From Methanomassiliicoccales archaeon RumEn M2 (lineage in GTDB: Archaea > Thermoplasmatota > Thermoplasmata > Methanomassiliicoccales > Methanomethylophilaceae), in contig LJKL01000016.1 of assembly GCA_001421175.1 (NCBI GenBank), forward strand, positions 124,001 through 188,000: a DNA stretch of 64,000 bases, written 5' to 3'. Made by a program: the position numbers and the translations under genes. Below, piece after piece: positions 24,301-32,442 of the stretch. Each line of letters opens with the position of its first letter. Position 1 is the stretch's first letter. The notes under the pieces were generated by a model that worked only from the letters and a program-made list of their open reading frames with translations, was not told the DNA's origin and did not search any database.

Positions 24301-24358
24301 GAACTCTTGACCTCCCGGTTATCAGCCGGGCGCTCCAGCCAGTCTAAGCTACGGGCCC
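24284..24358 (-). tRNA. tRNA-Ile (GAT anticodon)
   Basis: 75 nt. Acceptor GGGCCCG pairs with CGGGCCC, followed by discriminator A. Anticodon stem CCCGG/CCGGG encloses the loop CTGATAA with anticodon GAT. The T arm is AAGAG-TTCAAAT-CTCTT. CCA is not encoded. The gene stays intact because the provirus restores its 3' end. Confidence 0.96.
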
Positions 24359-24387
24359 AATTGGATGTCAGTCAAGATTGAAACCCC

Positions 24388-24394
24388 ATATATA
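24388..24394 (-). promoter_or_regulatory. TATA box of tRNA-Ile
   Basis: ATATATA centred 33 bases upstream of the tRNA 5' end on the minus strand. It overlaps the longest possible frame of the exosome-related gene, arguing for that gene's later start. Confidence 0.55.
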
Positions 24395-24466
24395 GATTTT
24401 GGCAGAATGGGGACTTCTCCGCAGGATGCGGCAAAGAATAGATACGGGTACGCCGTTGCGGGCAAC

Positions 24467-24904
24467 ATGGCGCAAACGTTCCATTGGGTGGATGTGATGA
24501 CCATCTGCCATGCGACAGAGAGGGAAGAGCTCTTGCTTGAGGTCATGGAGGCCCTAACGGGAGAGGGCAATGTCACCCTTGAGGAGACCGAGGGTCATTT
24601 CGGCAACAGGATCGCCATATTGAGCGCCAAGATAAGCAGGGAGAAGGATGCGGAGCATCTGTTCTCCGCCCTGGGCCCGGAGCTCCTCGCAGGCCTCGCA
24701 GGCGAGCTGGAGGAGAGGATAGATGATGACTGCACATTCTATCTCAGGCTTGACAAGCAGAAGGCCGTTCAGGGCATATACGCCGCTTCCTGCGGCGGGG
24801 ATGTCGTCTCCGTAACAGGCAAGATCGTATCCCATCCCGCAAGGAAGGCCAAGGCCGTGGCGGCCATGGAAACGTTCCTCTCGAATATCATTCAGGTTCC
24901 ATGA
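24467..24904 (+). CDS. Exosome-associated RNA-binding protein (COG1325-like)
   Basis: About 145 residues from the ATG at 24467 (MAQTFHWVDVMTICHATE), matching the family entry in which a strand and the motif CHATE open the domain. A longer frame from 24365 would run through the tRNA promoter. The LDKQKAVQG segment and a C-terminal KIVSHP strand fit the archaeal predicted exosome/RNA-binding subunit group. It likely assists RNA processing in the cytoplasm. Its end overlaps the convergent CNNM gene by 17 bases. Confidence 0.7.
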   Translation: MAQTFHWVDVMTICHATEREELLLEVMEALTGEGNVTLEETEGHFGNRIAILSAKISREKDAEHLFSALGPELLAGLAGELEERIDDDCTFYLRLDKQKAVQGIYAASCGGDVVSVTGKIVSHPARKAKAVAAMETFLSNIIQVP

Positions 24905-26174
24905 AGTCCTTCTCGGGCTCCTCTGTTATCTGAAGCTGGATCAGCCTCACCCTGCGGTTCCTGACGGATCGGATCTTGAAGAGAGCGTTCCCTACCCAGA
25001 CCTTGTCCCCTTTGATGGGGACCCTGTTGAGCTTGTACTGCATGAACCCACCTGCGGAATGCTCATCATATCCATCCAGATCGAGATCCAAATCCAGCTC
25101 CTCCATTATATCCCATATGTTGGCATCGCCGGTGATTATGTAGCTGCCGTCGCTCTCCTTGACTACGGTGTGCCTGATCTCGTCGCTCTCGTCCCATATC
25201 TCTCCGACAAGCTCCTCCAAAAGGTCCTCCAAGGATACTATGCCTACGGTCCCGCCGTAAGAGTCCACTACAACCAGCATCTGCACGATGGACCTCTGTA
25301 TCTCTGCGAGAGCATGTGCCAGAGTGGTCGATTCCGGTATGAACTTCACAGGACGTATTATATCTGATATCTTGAAATCCGCACCCTGGAAGTGCTTGTT
25401 GTAGAAATCCTTCGCATAGACAACCCCGATTATGCTGTCTATGTCCCCGTCGTATATCGGCAGCCTGGAATAGCCGGAGGTCAGGAAGGTCTCCTTGAGC
25501 TCCTCCATTGTGACTGATTTGTCCTCTGCGACTATATCTACGCGGGGTATCACTACCGAATCAACGGTCTTATCGTCGAACTCCATAGCCGATTTTATAA
25601 GATCCCTTTCGGTCTTCTCCAGCTCGCCCTCTCCTTCGATCTCATCCACGATCGTTGCCAATTCCCTCTCGGTGAAGGACGGTGCGTCTGTGCCGCTGTT
25701 GAACCTCCTGGCGAGGAAGGAGGTGAGCTTCTCGAAGAGCCAGGTGAGAGGCGCAAGCACCTTCAGAGCGACGCTCATGGGTCCGGAGAGCCTGCCTGAC
25801 AGACTCTCTGCGTTCGCTCTCGCCAGGCTCTTAGGCACTATCTCCCCGAATGTCAGTATGACCACGGTCATCACCACTGTGGCCAGGGGCACTCCCCAGG
25901 CTGCGCCGAAAAGGACTGTGAACATCCATGCGCTCAGAGTGGAGGCGGTGATGTTCACCACGTTGTTCCCGATCAGTATGGTCGATATGAGCCTGTCATA
26001 ATTCTCGGTCATCCTCAGGACCTTGACGGATTTCCTGTTCCCGTCCTTGGCCATGCTCTTGAGCTTTATGCGGCTAACGCTTGTATATGCGGTCTCGGAA
26101 GCAGAGAAGAATGCTGACATGATTATCAGCAGAATGAGGAGCAGAGAGGCTGCTATGAGAAACTGCGTCATCAA
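24888..26174 (-). CDS. CNNM/CorC-type transporter (DUF21-CBS-CorC_HlyC)
   Basis: 428 residues. Three to four N-terminal membrane helices form the DUF21 domain (LLLILLIIMSAFFSASETAYTS; the SASETA motif is typical). A CBS pair follows (about 195-320), then a C-terminal CorC_HlyC domain (around 340-410, with GDANIWDIMEEL). Family members export Mg2+ or Na+-coupled divalent ions and sense ATP-Mg through the CBS pair. The complete domain order is present. Older names call it hemolysin-like; a lytic role is not implied. Confidence 0.88.
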   Translation of the reverse strand: MMTQFLIAASLLLILLIIMSAFFSASETAYTSVSRIKLKSMAKDGNRKSVKVLRMTENYDRLISTILIGNNVVNITASTLSAWMFTVLFGAAWGVPLATVVMTVVILTFGEIVPKSLARANAESLSGRLSGPMSVALKVLAPLTWLFEKLTSFLARRFNSGTDAPSFTERELATIVDEIEGEGELEKTERDLIKSAMEFDDKTVDSVVIPRVDIVAEDKSVTMEELKETFLTSGYSRLPIYDGDIDSIIGVVYAKDFYNKHFQGADFKISDIIRPVKFIPESTTLAHALAEIQRSIVQMLVVVDSYGGTVGIVSLEDLLEELVGEIWDESDEIRHTVVKESDGSYIITGDANIWDIMEELDLDLDLDGYDEHSAGGFMQYKLNRVPIKGDKVWVGNALFKIRSVRNRRVRLIQLQITEEPEKDFMEPE

Positions 26175-26361
26175 AACATCCCTGCCGGGAAACTCGCCGT
26201 GCGTACCTTCTCCTGAATCAAGGAGGGGTATCCCAAAGTCATATCCTTATTGTAAGCGGAACTGGTTAAAAATCTCATCGCCGAGAAATACCGCATTATT
26301 GGTCCGAAAGAGCAGAATAAAAGGAAAAGGAAGGGGTTTACAGGTTTCTGATCTGCGGGTC

Positions 26362-26931
26362 TTACATCGACATCCTGCTCTTGACCTCAGGCGAAAGCAT
26401 GTAGAGGAAGAGCATGATGTATATCACGAGGTAAGCGACAGCGTTCAGTACGTTGAGTACTATCCAGAGGGGTTCCCCGCCGAAGGCTCCCACAACACTG
26501 AGGATGCCGCTTATTATGCCCAACAGGAAGACGATCAGAAGGATGATCCATATGATCTTCTCCAATATCGGGGAGAGGTCCATCTTCATCAGGAAGCCGA
26601 ACAGGATCAGCAGCACACCGACCACGATCGACATGATGTTCAATGCGAATATGCCCTGAACAATGTCAATGACACCGACGATTATGATGAATGCCACGAC
26701 AAGTCCGAACTTGGACGTGACGCCTTCATCAAACAGCGATCCTATGTTAAGCTTGGACTCGCCCTGGTATACACCCAAACCGAAGATCAGCAAAAGCAGG
26801 CCAGCGATGAGCACACCGATCAGGCCGAGGTCGAAACCATCCACTACCCACAGGATAGCCGACAGCACCATTACAAGACCCGCGATCATGGCCATCAGGC
26901 CGAAGTTCTTGGTTTCGTCAAAGAATGACAT
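26362..26931 (-). CDS. Multi-pass membrane protein (HdeD/DUF308-like)
   Basis: 189 residues with about six hydrophobic helices in pairs (MAMIAGLVMVLSAILWVV, LIGVLIAGLLLLIFGLGVY, VVGVLLILFGFLM, IILLIVFLLGIISG, VAYLVIYIMLFLYML). The paired-helix plan with GI/GL-rich turns resembles DUF308/HdeD small membrane proteins. No enzymatic motif. The 187-base gap on its 3' side shows nothing clear. Confidence 0.55.
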   Translation of the reverse strand: MSFFDETKNFGLMAMIAGLVMVLSAILWVVDGFDLGLIGVLIAGLLLLIFGLGVYQGESKLNIGSLFDEGVTSKFGLVVAFIIIVGVIDIVQGIFALNIMSIVVGVLLILFGFLMKMDLSPILEKIIWIILLIVFLLGIISGILSVVGAFGGEPLWIVLNVLNAVAYLVIYIMLFLYMLSPEVKSRMSM

Positions 26932-27023
26932 GACCGTATAAGGCAGGCTTTAGCTAATAAACATTTTTATGGCCTGGATATGAGGTCATGGATTTGACTC
27001 CCTTTATTTTTCAAAATATACTG

Positions 27024-27032
27024 TTTATATAA
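27024..27032 (+). promoter_or_regulatory. TATA box of the PC4-like gene
   Basis: TTTATATAA about 50 bases before the ATG at 27078, giving a leader of about 25 bases that contains GGTG. Confidence 0.5.
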
Positions 27033-27077
27033 CTGCAGATGCATTGTGCTAAATAATTACCCCCCGGGTGTTAAATC

Positions 27078-27299
27078 ATGGCTGAATTCAAATACGAAAT
27101 CGTGGAGAAGATAGCGGTCCTGTCCGAATCCTCCAAAGGATGGAGGAAAGAGCTGAACCTCATAAGCTGGAACGACAGGGACCCAAAGTATGATATAAGG
27201 GAATGGTCCCCCGACGGAGATAAGATGGGGAAAGGCGTTACGCTCACGGATGAAGAGGTGGCGATACTCAAGGAAGCCCTCAATAGCAGAGAGATCTGA
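27078..27299 (+). CDS. YdbC/PC4-like single-stranded DNA-binding protein
   Basis: 73 residues. The stretch FKYEIVEKIAVLSESSKGWRKELNLISWN, then PKYDIREWSPDGDKMGKGVTLT, matches the YdbC/PC4 family almost across its length: a curved four-stranded sheet plus helix that dimerises and binds single-stranded nucleic acid. In archaea and bacteria its role in transcription or repair is not settled. Monocistronic, with its own TATA box. Confidence 0.85.
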   Translation: MAEFKYEIVEKIAVLSESSKGWRKELNLISWNDRDPKYDIREWSPDGDKMGKGVTLTDEEVAILKEALNSREI

Positions 27300-27428
27300 G
27301 GCGCGTAATCTGCCAAGGTTTATAAACACAATAGAACTACACCGTCCCAAGGCATTCTAGGATATGCCCTCGGCCACCAGTTATAGGGGAAGAGGAGATT
27401 ATCGGGAATTACCGAGAGAGGAATAAAA

Positions 27429-27617
27429 ATGGCCTACGAAAACAGGGGATACAGAGACAGAGACCAGCCGCCGAGAGAGTACCACAAGGCAACTTGCTCG
27501 GACTGCGGCGCAGAGTGCGAGGTTCCATTCAAACCTACGCAGGGCAGGCCCGTTTACTGCAAGGACTGCTACAAGAAGCACGCCCCGCCAAGAGAAGAGA
27601 GACGCGGCAGATACTGA
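27429..27617 (+). CDS. Small zinc-ribbon protein (CxDC type)
   Basis: 62 residues. C-x2-C (CSDCG) with a neighbouring Cys (ECEVPF), then CKDCY form a compact zinc ribbon between Arg-rich ends (RGYRDRDQPPRE and PPREERRGRY). The KATCSDCG...PFKPTQGRPVYCKDCY signature is widespread in archaea and candidate bacteria; nucleic-acid or ribosome association is likely but unproved. A TTTATAAAC box lies at about 27319. Confidence 0.75.
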   Translation: MAYENRGYRDRDQPPREYHKATCSDCGAECEVPFKPTQGRPVYCKDCYKKHAPPREERRGRY

Positions 27618-27691
27618 TCTGTACCCCGGATCAGATCAAACCCCTTAATCCAAACATATTACTTTTGAACTTATACTCTATCGTGCGTAAG

Positions 27692-28318
27692 ATGAACGGG
27701 ATAAGCCAATACGGGAAGCCTGAAGGTGAGGAGGGTCGCAGGACCATACTCTCAATGAACGCACATCACAGAAAGCTCTCGGAGTGGGCTCTCTCCTTCA
27801 TAAAGGATGCTAAGCCCGCCAAGATCCTGGATATCGGATGCGGCGGAGGCATGCAGATGTCCCTTATGAGGGGTATGTTCCCGGAGGCGGATATAACAGG
27901 TCTGGACCACTCCCCGGAGGCGGTGGCCGCGGCATCCGAGGCGAACTCTGATGCGGTGACTTCCGGAAAATGCAGAGTCATGGAGGGCTCCGTCGAGGGA
28001 CTGCCCTTCCGCAACGGGAGCTTCGATCTTGTCACAGCTTTTGAGACGTACTTCTTCTGGCCCGACCTGGAGAGCAGCATCGCTGAGGCGTGCAGGACAG
28101 TTGCCCCGGGCGGTATGATACTGATAGTCTCAGAATCGTACCCGAGCCTGCTTTTCAGACGTACTAATGAGAAGAACAGAAGGCTTTACGGCGTGAACGT
28201 TGTCGGGAACGAAAGCATGAGGTCCATGCTCGAAGCTGCGGGCATGTCCGTGGAGACAAGGACAAGGAAGCTCAGGAACTGGGTCTGCTTCATCGGCCGG
28301 AAGGCCCCTTCTTCCTAG
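27692..28318 (+). CDS. Class I SAM-dependent methyltransferase
   Basis: 208 residues. Motif I is ILDIGCGGGM (about residues 47-56), the acidic residue of motif II is in TGLDHS, and the later GLPFRNGSFDLVTAFETYFFWPD and VAPGGMILIV segments follow UbiE/Methyltransf_11 order. The substrate cannot be told. The start at 27692 is just past a TATA-like TTATACT (27671-27677), so the message is probably leaderless. It ends in TAG and overlaps the convergent membrane gene by 29 bases. Confidence 0.8.
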   Translation: MNGISQYGKPEGEEGRRTILSMNAHHRKLSEWALSFIKDAKPAKILDIGCGGGMQMSLMRGMFPEADITGLDHSPEAVAAASEANSDAVTSGKCRVMEGSVEGLPFRNGSFDLVTAFETYFFWPDLESSIAEACRTVAPGGMILIVSESYPSLLFRRTNEKNRRLYGVNVVGNESMRSMLEAAGMSVETRTRKLRNWVCFIGRKAPSS

Positions 28319-28484
28319 AGCGGCTCATCTCCACCTTCATGTGAGTAGTCAGCCCGGTCATTCCTATCACGACGACCCCCGCACCTATGCACAGCAGTAT
28401 CGCGCCCGGCAGAGTGAGATCCATCAGTATGACCCCGAGGCCGAAGAATGCGATCATGGCCCCCAGGAAGAAAAGGGACCTCAT
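28290..28484 (-). CDS. Small two-helix membrane protein
   Basis: 64 residues from the ATG at 28484 (a GTG at 28508 is also in frame). Two helices: LFFLGAMIAFFGLGVILM and GAILLCIGAGVVVIGMTGL, then a basic tail (RSRKKGPSGR). No family recognised. Confidence 0.5.
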   Translation of the reverse strand: MRSLFFLGAMIAFFGLGVILMDLTLPGAILLCIGAGVVVIGMTGLTTHMKVEMSRSRKKGPSGR

Positions 28485-28556
28485 GGATGTCTTGCTGTAC
28501 CAGACCACGTTACGGCTATGATATGAAGAAGGTTAAATGGTTTGGGGGAGGATCGC

Positions 28557-28955
28557 CTAAGCGAGCCTGGTTCCCGCAGAGGGCGTTGCCCCCGAATCGT
28601 AAACTGCCGTCACCTTGAATACCCACAGCGCACTGGCGTGGAGCTTCATGGACTTGAGAACCTGGTTCATCTGCTCCAGTCCGGGGCCGCTCGCCTGGCG
28701 CTCAAGGACTTCCACGTCGATCGTGTATGCTTCCATTCCCTTTACTACAAGGAAGGAGGCTTTCTTGTTCACTGAGAGGTTGGATTTAGTCCTCTTCATG
28801 AGGATCTCGCCCACCGCCATCGTCTTGTCGTCAATCGCGATTATGCTCCCCGCCACTATGGCATGGGGCTGATTGGATGCATCGGAGGATACTACTGCTT
28901 TAATAGATTCCCTGTCCGCGATCAAATCCATGACTTTCTTAGGAATTGATACCAT
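28557..28955 (-). CDS. Pyridoxamine 5'-phosphate oxidase-like FMN-binding protein
   Basis: 132 residues of the split-barrel PNPOx-like superfamily: an N-terminal IPKKVMDLI helix, then SSDASNQPHAIVAGSIIAID, KTKSNLSVNKKASFLV and a YTIDVEVLE strand. Proteins of this size bind FMN, F420 or heme and are often reductases or stress proteins. Start 28955 follows GGTG; the GTG at 28964 is the alternative. Substrate unknown. Confidence 0.75.
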   Translation of the reverse strand: MVSIPKKVMDLIADRESIKAVVSSDASNQPHAIVAGSIIAIDDKTMAVGEILMKRTKSNLSVNKKASFLVVKGMEAYTIDVEVLERQASGPGLEQMNQVLKSMKLHASALWVFKVTAVYDSGATPSAGTRLA

Positions 28956-29024
28956 TTTTATCACCGGAACGGAATCGACTGCACGCTATATAAGGGCTTA
29001 AGTAACAGTCGTGTGAGCAAAGGT

Positions 29025-29135
29025 TCAGTTCTTGACCTTGCTCTTCCGGACGTTGTAGATCAAAAGGATCGCCAGGTAAACCGCGCTGATAACTACCAGG
29101 TATTTGAAATCCATGATCCCGAATGCACCAGACAT
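29025..29135 (-). CDS. Single-pass membrane micro-protein
   Basis: 36 residues: MSGAFGIMDFKYLV, one helix (YLVVISAVYLAILLIY) and a basic tail (NVRKSKVKN). A TATA box (AATAAATAC, minus strand, 29154-29162) lies about 24 bases before the ATG, so a leaderless message fits. Function unknown. Confidence 0.45.
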   Translation of the reverse strand: MSGAFGIMDFKYLVVISAVYLAILLIYNVRKSKVKN

Positions 29136-29160
29136 GCTCCCCACAACCCCTAATTCGTAT

Positions 29161-29517
29161 TTATTGCTTGTTGGTGCCGTTCACTTTCGTAAGGTGCTGC
29201 ACCACGAGATCTATCTTCCCGTCCTTGTACAGGGGCACCGAATGGCAGTAATATGTCTCCCCGGTGGCAGGTATCAATCTCTTCCTGCCCTCCCTCTGCA
29301 GCACCGTTCCCGTGATCTCGCAATCATCACAGCGGCTGTTCCTTCCGAAGAGGGTATAGCACCTCTTGCCGATTATCTCCTCCAAAGTCACCTTGAATTT
29401 CGAAAGACCGGCCCTGTTCATCCACACCAGCGTGTGCTCGGAGTCGTGTATGAGTATGATGTCGTCTATCTCGTCCAGCACCACATTCAGAATGTCCTCT
29501 GCGTAATCTCTCATCAT
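29161..29517 (-). CDS. Stand-alone PAS domain protein
   Basis: 118 residues forming a single PAS fold: DEIDDIILIHDSEHTLVWMNRAGLSKF, then the EEIIGKRCYTLF helix and a C-terminal VVQHLTK strand. RCDDCEITG adds a C-x2-C pair that could bind metal or act as a thiol switch. PAS domains sense ligands or redox state; with no output domain it must act through a partner. Confidence 0.75.
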   Translation of the reverse strand: MMRDYAEDILNVVLDEIDDIILIHDSEHTLVWMNRAGLSKFKVTLEEIIGKRCYTLFGRNSRCDDCEITGTVLQREGRKRLIPATGETYYCHSVPLYKDGKIDLVVQHLTKVNGTNKQ

Positions 29518-29711
29518 ATCACGGCTCCCGTTCTATGCATCGTGTTGCAGCCTAATAAATTTGGGGTATCGATGCTCTCCCCAGTACGGGACCGGATGTG
29601 CGTATTCCGCAATGATGTCTGCGAAAAACACAGATAATACTGAGAACTGCCGTGCGAACCGCAAAAAGCTGTGGACACAATTTTTATAATAACAACTGAT
29701 AGGTCCGCTGA

Positions 29712-30647
29712 ATGACCTACGATGTCATCATAATCGGCGCTGGTCCTTCCGGCCTCACAGCCGGCATTTATGCTAGGTCCAAGATGATGAAGACCCTGAT
29801 CCTCGACGCTTCGGACGTTGGGGGACAGCTGACGGCTCTTTATCCCGAGAAGGGGATACACAATTACCCCGGCTTCGAGAGGATACAGGCCAGAAAGCTC
29901 TCGGACAAGCTCCACGCCCAGGCAGAGTCCCTGGAATGCGAGATCAGGAGCCATGAGAAGGTCACAGATATAAAAGACGGGGAAGAGGAGCTGATCGTTG
30001 TCACCGTAAAAGGCGAATATCATGCCAAATCCGTGATAATAGCCGTGGGCATGGGAATGTTCAAGCCCAAGCGCATGGGGGTCAAGGGGGAGGAGGAGTT
30101 CGAGGGCAAAGGCCTCACCTATATCCTGCCCGTCAAAGAAGAGCTCGTGGGCAAAAAGGTGGTGATGTTCGGAGGCGGCAACAGCGCGATAGATATGGCT
30201 CTTGTCGCAGTGACCGTCACAGATACCACCATCGTTCACAGGAGAGGCGAGTTCCGGGCCGATGAGAGCAACGTGATGGCCTTGGAAGAGAGCAAGATAA
30301 AGAAGATCATGAACGCCGCGCTGATCTCAGTGAACGGCGACGACCGCGTCAGATCCGTGACTATAGAACAGGACGGCAAGACCTTCGATCTGAAGGCGGA
30401 CCTGGCAGTCATCAACATAGGGATATCCTCGGACTTGGAGGATATAAAAAGATGGAACGTGGAACTCACTGACTCGGGCCTGATAAAAGTGGACTTCGAT
30501 ATGAGGACCTCAAGACCGGGCGTGTTCGCATGCGGCGACGTCATAGACTATCCCGGGAAATACAAGCAGATAATCACCGGATGCGGAGAGGCGGGCACCG
30601 CAGCAGTGGCTGCATACAAATTCGTCAAGAAACCCTACTGGGCTTAA
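29712..30647 (+). CDS. Thioredoxin-reductase-like ferredoxin-NAD(P)+ reductase
   Basis: 311 residues. FAD motif GAGPSGLTAG (9-18) at the N-terminus, NAD(P) motif GGGNSAIDMA in the middle, and the C-terminal GVFACGDV FAD motif. The CxxC redox pair of thioredoxin reductase is absent, which is the mark of FNR type 2 flavoproteins that move electrons between ferredoxin and NAD(P)H. A 2[4Fe-4S] ferredoxin gene lies 50 bases downstream on the other strand, supporting that role. Confidence 0.85.
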   Translation: MTYDVIIIGAGPSGLTAGIYARSKMMKTLILDASDVGGQLTALYPEKGIHNYPGFERIQARKLSDKLHAQAESLECEIRSHEKVTDIKDGEEELIVVTVKGEYHAKSVIIAVGMGMFKPKRMGVKGEEEFEGKGLTYILPVKEELVGKKVVMFGGGNSAIDMALVAVTVTDTTIVHRRGEFRADESNVMALEESKIKKIMNAALISVNGDDRVRSVTIEQDGKTFDLKADLAVINIGISSDLEDIKRWNVELTDSGLIKVDFDMRTSRPGVFACGDVIDYPGKYKQIITGCGEAGTAAVAAYKFVKKPYWA

Positions 30648-30696
30648 AAACTTGGAGGGTTAAGGTTTAGGTGTGGGCCGGCGCCTGAGGCGCGAC

Positions 30697-30861
30697 TCAC
30701 TCGACAATGGCACCGGAGGGGCACTCGTCAACGCATGCACCGCAGTCCACGCATTTGTCGTCATCAATGACTGCGACGTCATCGACGACAATAGCGTCCT
30801 GGGGGCAAACGTCTACGCAGGCGCCGCATCCGACACACTCATCCACGTTCACTTTTGGCAT
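30697..30861 (-). CDS. 2[4Fe-4S] ferredoxin
   Basis: 54 residues with two full cluster motifs: C9-x2-C12-x2-C15-x3-C19 and C37-x2-C40-x2-C43-x3-C47, in the [15 protein letters not shown] and [14 protein letters not shown] settings. Acidic surface as usual for clostridial-type ferredoxins. GAGG precedes the ATG by about seven bases and ATATTATATT (about 30890-30899) is the likely TATA box. It is the probable partner of the neighbouring reductase. Confidence 0.95.
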   Translation of the reverse strand: MPKVNVDECVGCGACVDVCPQDAIVVDDVAVIDDDKCVDCGACVDECPSGAIVE

Positions 30862-30974
30862 TTCTATACCTCGGAGTCACGTATTGTAGCGCAATATAAT
30901 ATCTTTTGCACTTCGGAATTGAAGAAATGTTGTAGACCGGTGAAACTTTTAACCATGCAGAACCTGGAGATGGC

Positions 30975-32030
30975 ATGGACTACATATCTGGAGATATCTG
31001 GACACCGGATGGCATCTTCGCCGGGTACGTGGCCATAGACAACGGCAGGATCGCGGAGATCGGTGAGGGCAGATGCCCGGGGCCGTCTCTGTGCTCAGGC
31101 CTTGTGGTCCCTGCGCCCGTGAATGCGCACACGCACGCGGGGGATGCGGGGCTGTGCCTGGACCGCAGATACTCACTGGAGGAGCTGGTCGCCCCCCCGA
31201 ACGGAATGAAGCACAGATTCCTCTCGGAGACCCCGAGGGAGGAGCTTGTGAGCAGCATGAAGGTGTTCTCCGAACGCATGCAAGCGGGCGGTTTCTCCGG
31301 ATTCGTCGATTTCAGGGAGGGGGGAGCGGAAGGCTGCAGGATGCTCAGGGAAGCATCCGGGAACGCGGTCATACTCGGACGCCCCGTTTCCGAGACTTTC
31401 GACGGGAACGAGGCGGATGACATACTGAGAACGGCGGACGGCATCGGCCTCTCCGGAATACGGGACATCAGCTACCGCTATGCGGAGAGCCTTGCCGAAG
31501 CCGCCCACGGATCGGGGAAGATGTTCGCCGTGCACGCATCCGAGAACAAAAGGGATGATATAGAATCCATATTGGCTCTGGAACCCGATTTCCTTGTGCA
31601 CATGTGCGCTTCCGGGAGAGAGGATCTTAGGAGGTGCGCGGATTCAGATGTCCCCATAGTCGTATGCGCCCGGTCCAACATGTACTTCGGCCTTGTGCCT
31701 CCGATAAAGGAGATGTTGGACGCGGGAGTGCGGGTGGCTGTGGGCACAGACAACGCAATGCTCTGCGATGCTGACTCCGCTGCGGAGCTCGATGCTTTCA
31801 CGAATGTGCTTGTCTCTCAGGGAGGAAACCGTCTGGATGCGGTCAGATGCTTGGCCGAGGGCGGGAAGAAGATATTAAATGATGGTGCGAATATCGGTCT
31901 GAGGGCTGGAGCGGAAGCGGATATAGCCGTTTACCGCGTCACAAATTGCGGCACCGAGGTCGTACGCTTCGCTCCTGGTCTGCGAAGGAGAGCTGACAAT
32001 GGCATTCAAGAGTATACTCGTACCCACTGA
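30975..32030 (+). CDS. Amidohydrolase family protein (metal-dependent hydrolase)
   Basis: 351 residues. The metal-binding HxH is in NAHTHAGD near residue 50, later His is in FAVHASE, and the catalytic Asp is in GTDNAM near 260. The N-terminal 45 and last 40 residues form the usual small beta-sandwich. The set fits the cytosine deaminase/AtzF-like branch acting on C-N bonds of cyclic amides or aminopyrimidines; substrate unknown. It overlaps the Usp gene by 32 bases, heading a four-gene operon ending in glyS. Confidence 0.8.
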   Translation: MDYISGDIWTPDGIFAGYVAIDNGRIAEIGEGRCPGPSLCSGLVVPAPVNAHTHAGDAGLCLDRRYSLEELVAPPNGMKHRFLSETPREELVSSMKVFSERMQAGGFSGFVDFREGGAEGCRMLREASGNAVILGRPVSETFDGNEADDILRTADGIGLSGIRDISYRYAESLAEAAHGSGKMFAVHASENKRDDIESILALEPDFLVHMCASGREDLRRCADSDVPIVVCARSNMYFGLVPPIKEMLDAGVRVAVGTDNAMLCDADSAAELDAFTNVLVSQGGNRLDAVRCLAEGGKKILNDGANIGLRAGAEADIAVYRVTNCGTEVVRFAPGLRRRADNGIQEYTRTH

Positions 32031-32442
32031 CGGAAGTGAGTACACTAAGTTCGCAGTAAAGGAGGCTATAGATCTGGCAGCTGCGATAGATGCGAAGATA
32101 ACAGCGGTCTACGTGCTCGACCGGGCCCTTTTCTCGAACATGCCCATGGATACGGCTGTTCTCAATGTTTACACAGTCCTGGAGAAGGAAGGCAAGGAGG
32201 CCGTGGAATACGTGAAGGCAGAAGGTAAGAAGAGGGGTGTCGAGGTCGAGACCAAGGTCGTCGAGGGGACACCCGTGAAAACTATAGTGGAAATGTCCGG
32301 CGATTACGATCTGATCGTCATGGGAACCCTCGGCAGGACCGGTTTCTCGAAGCTCATGCTCGGAAGCGTTGCCGAGAAGGTGGTAAGATTCTCCAGCAGT
32401 CCCGTCCTTGTAGTCGGGAAACCCGCGGAGGACCGTCAATGA
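31999..32442 (+). CDS. Universal stress protein (UspA family)
   Basis: 147 residues. Begins [14 protein letters not shown] and has the ATP-binding motif G-x2-G-x9-G-S as [21 protein letters not shown], so it is of the nucleotide-binding class. Usually a dimer with stress or energy-sensing roles. It overlaps the amidohydrolase and, by ATGA, the CBS protein, whose CBS domains also bind adenine nucleotides; a shared energy-sensing task is plausible. Confidence 0.9.
   Translation: MAFKSILVPTDGSEYTKFAVKEAIDLAAAIDAKITAVYVLDRALFSNMPMDTAVLNVYTVLEKEGKEAVEYVKAEGKKRGVEVETKVVEGTPVKTIVEMSGDYDLIVMGTLGRTGFSKLMLGSVAEKVVRFSSSPVLVVGKPAEDRQ

Noticed and set aside
24063-24302. Plus-strand frame running through the attachment site into the tRNA
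   Set aside because: It crosses the attR core and is antisense to the 48-residue gene and promoter region; no ribosome site.
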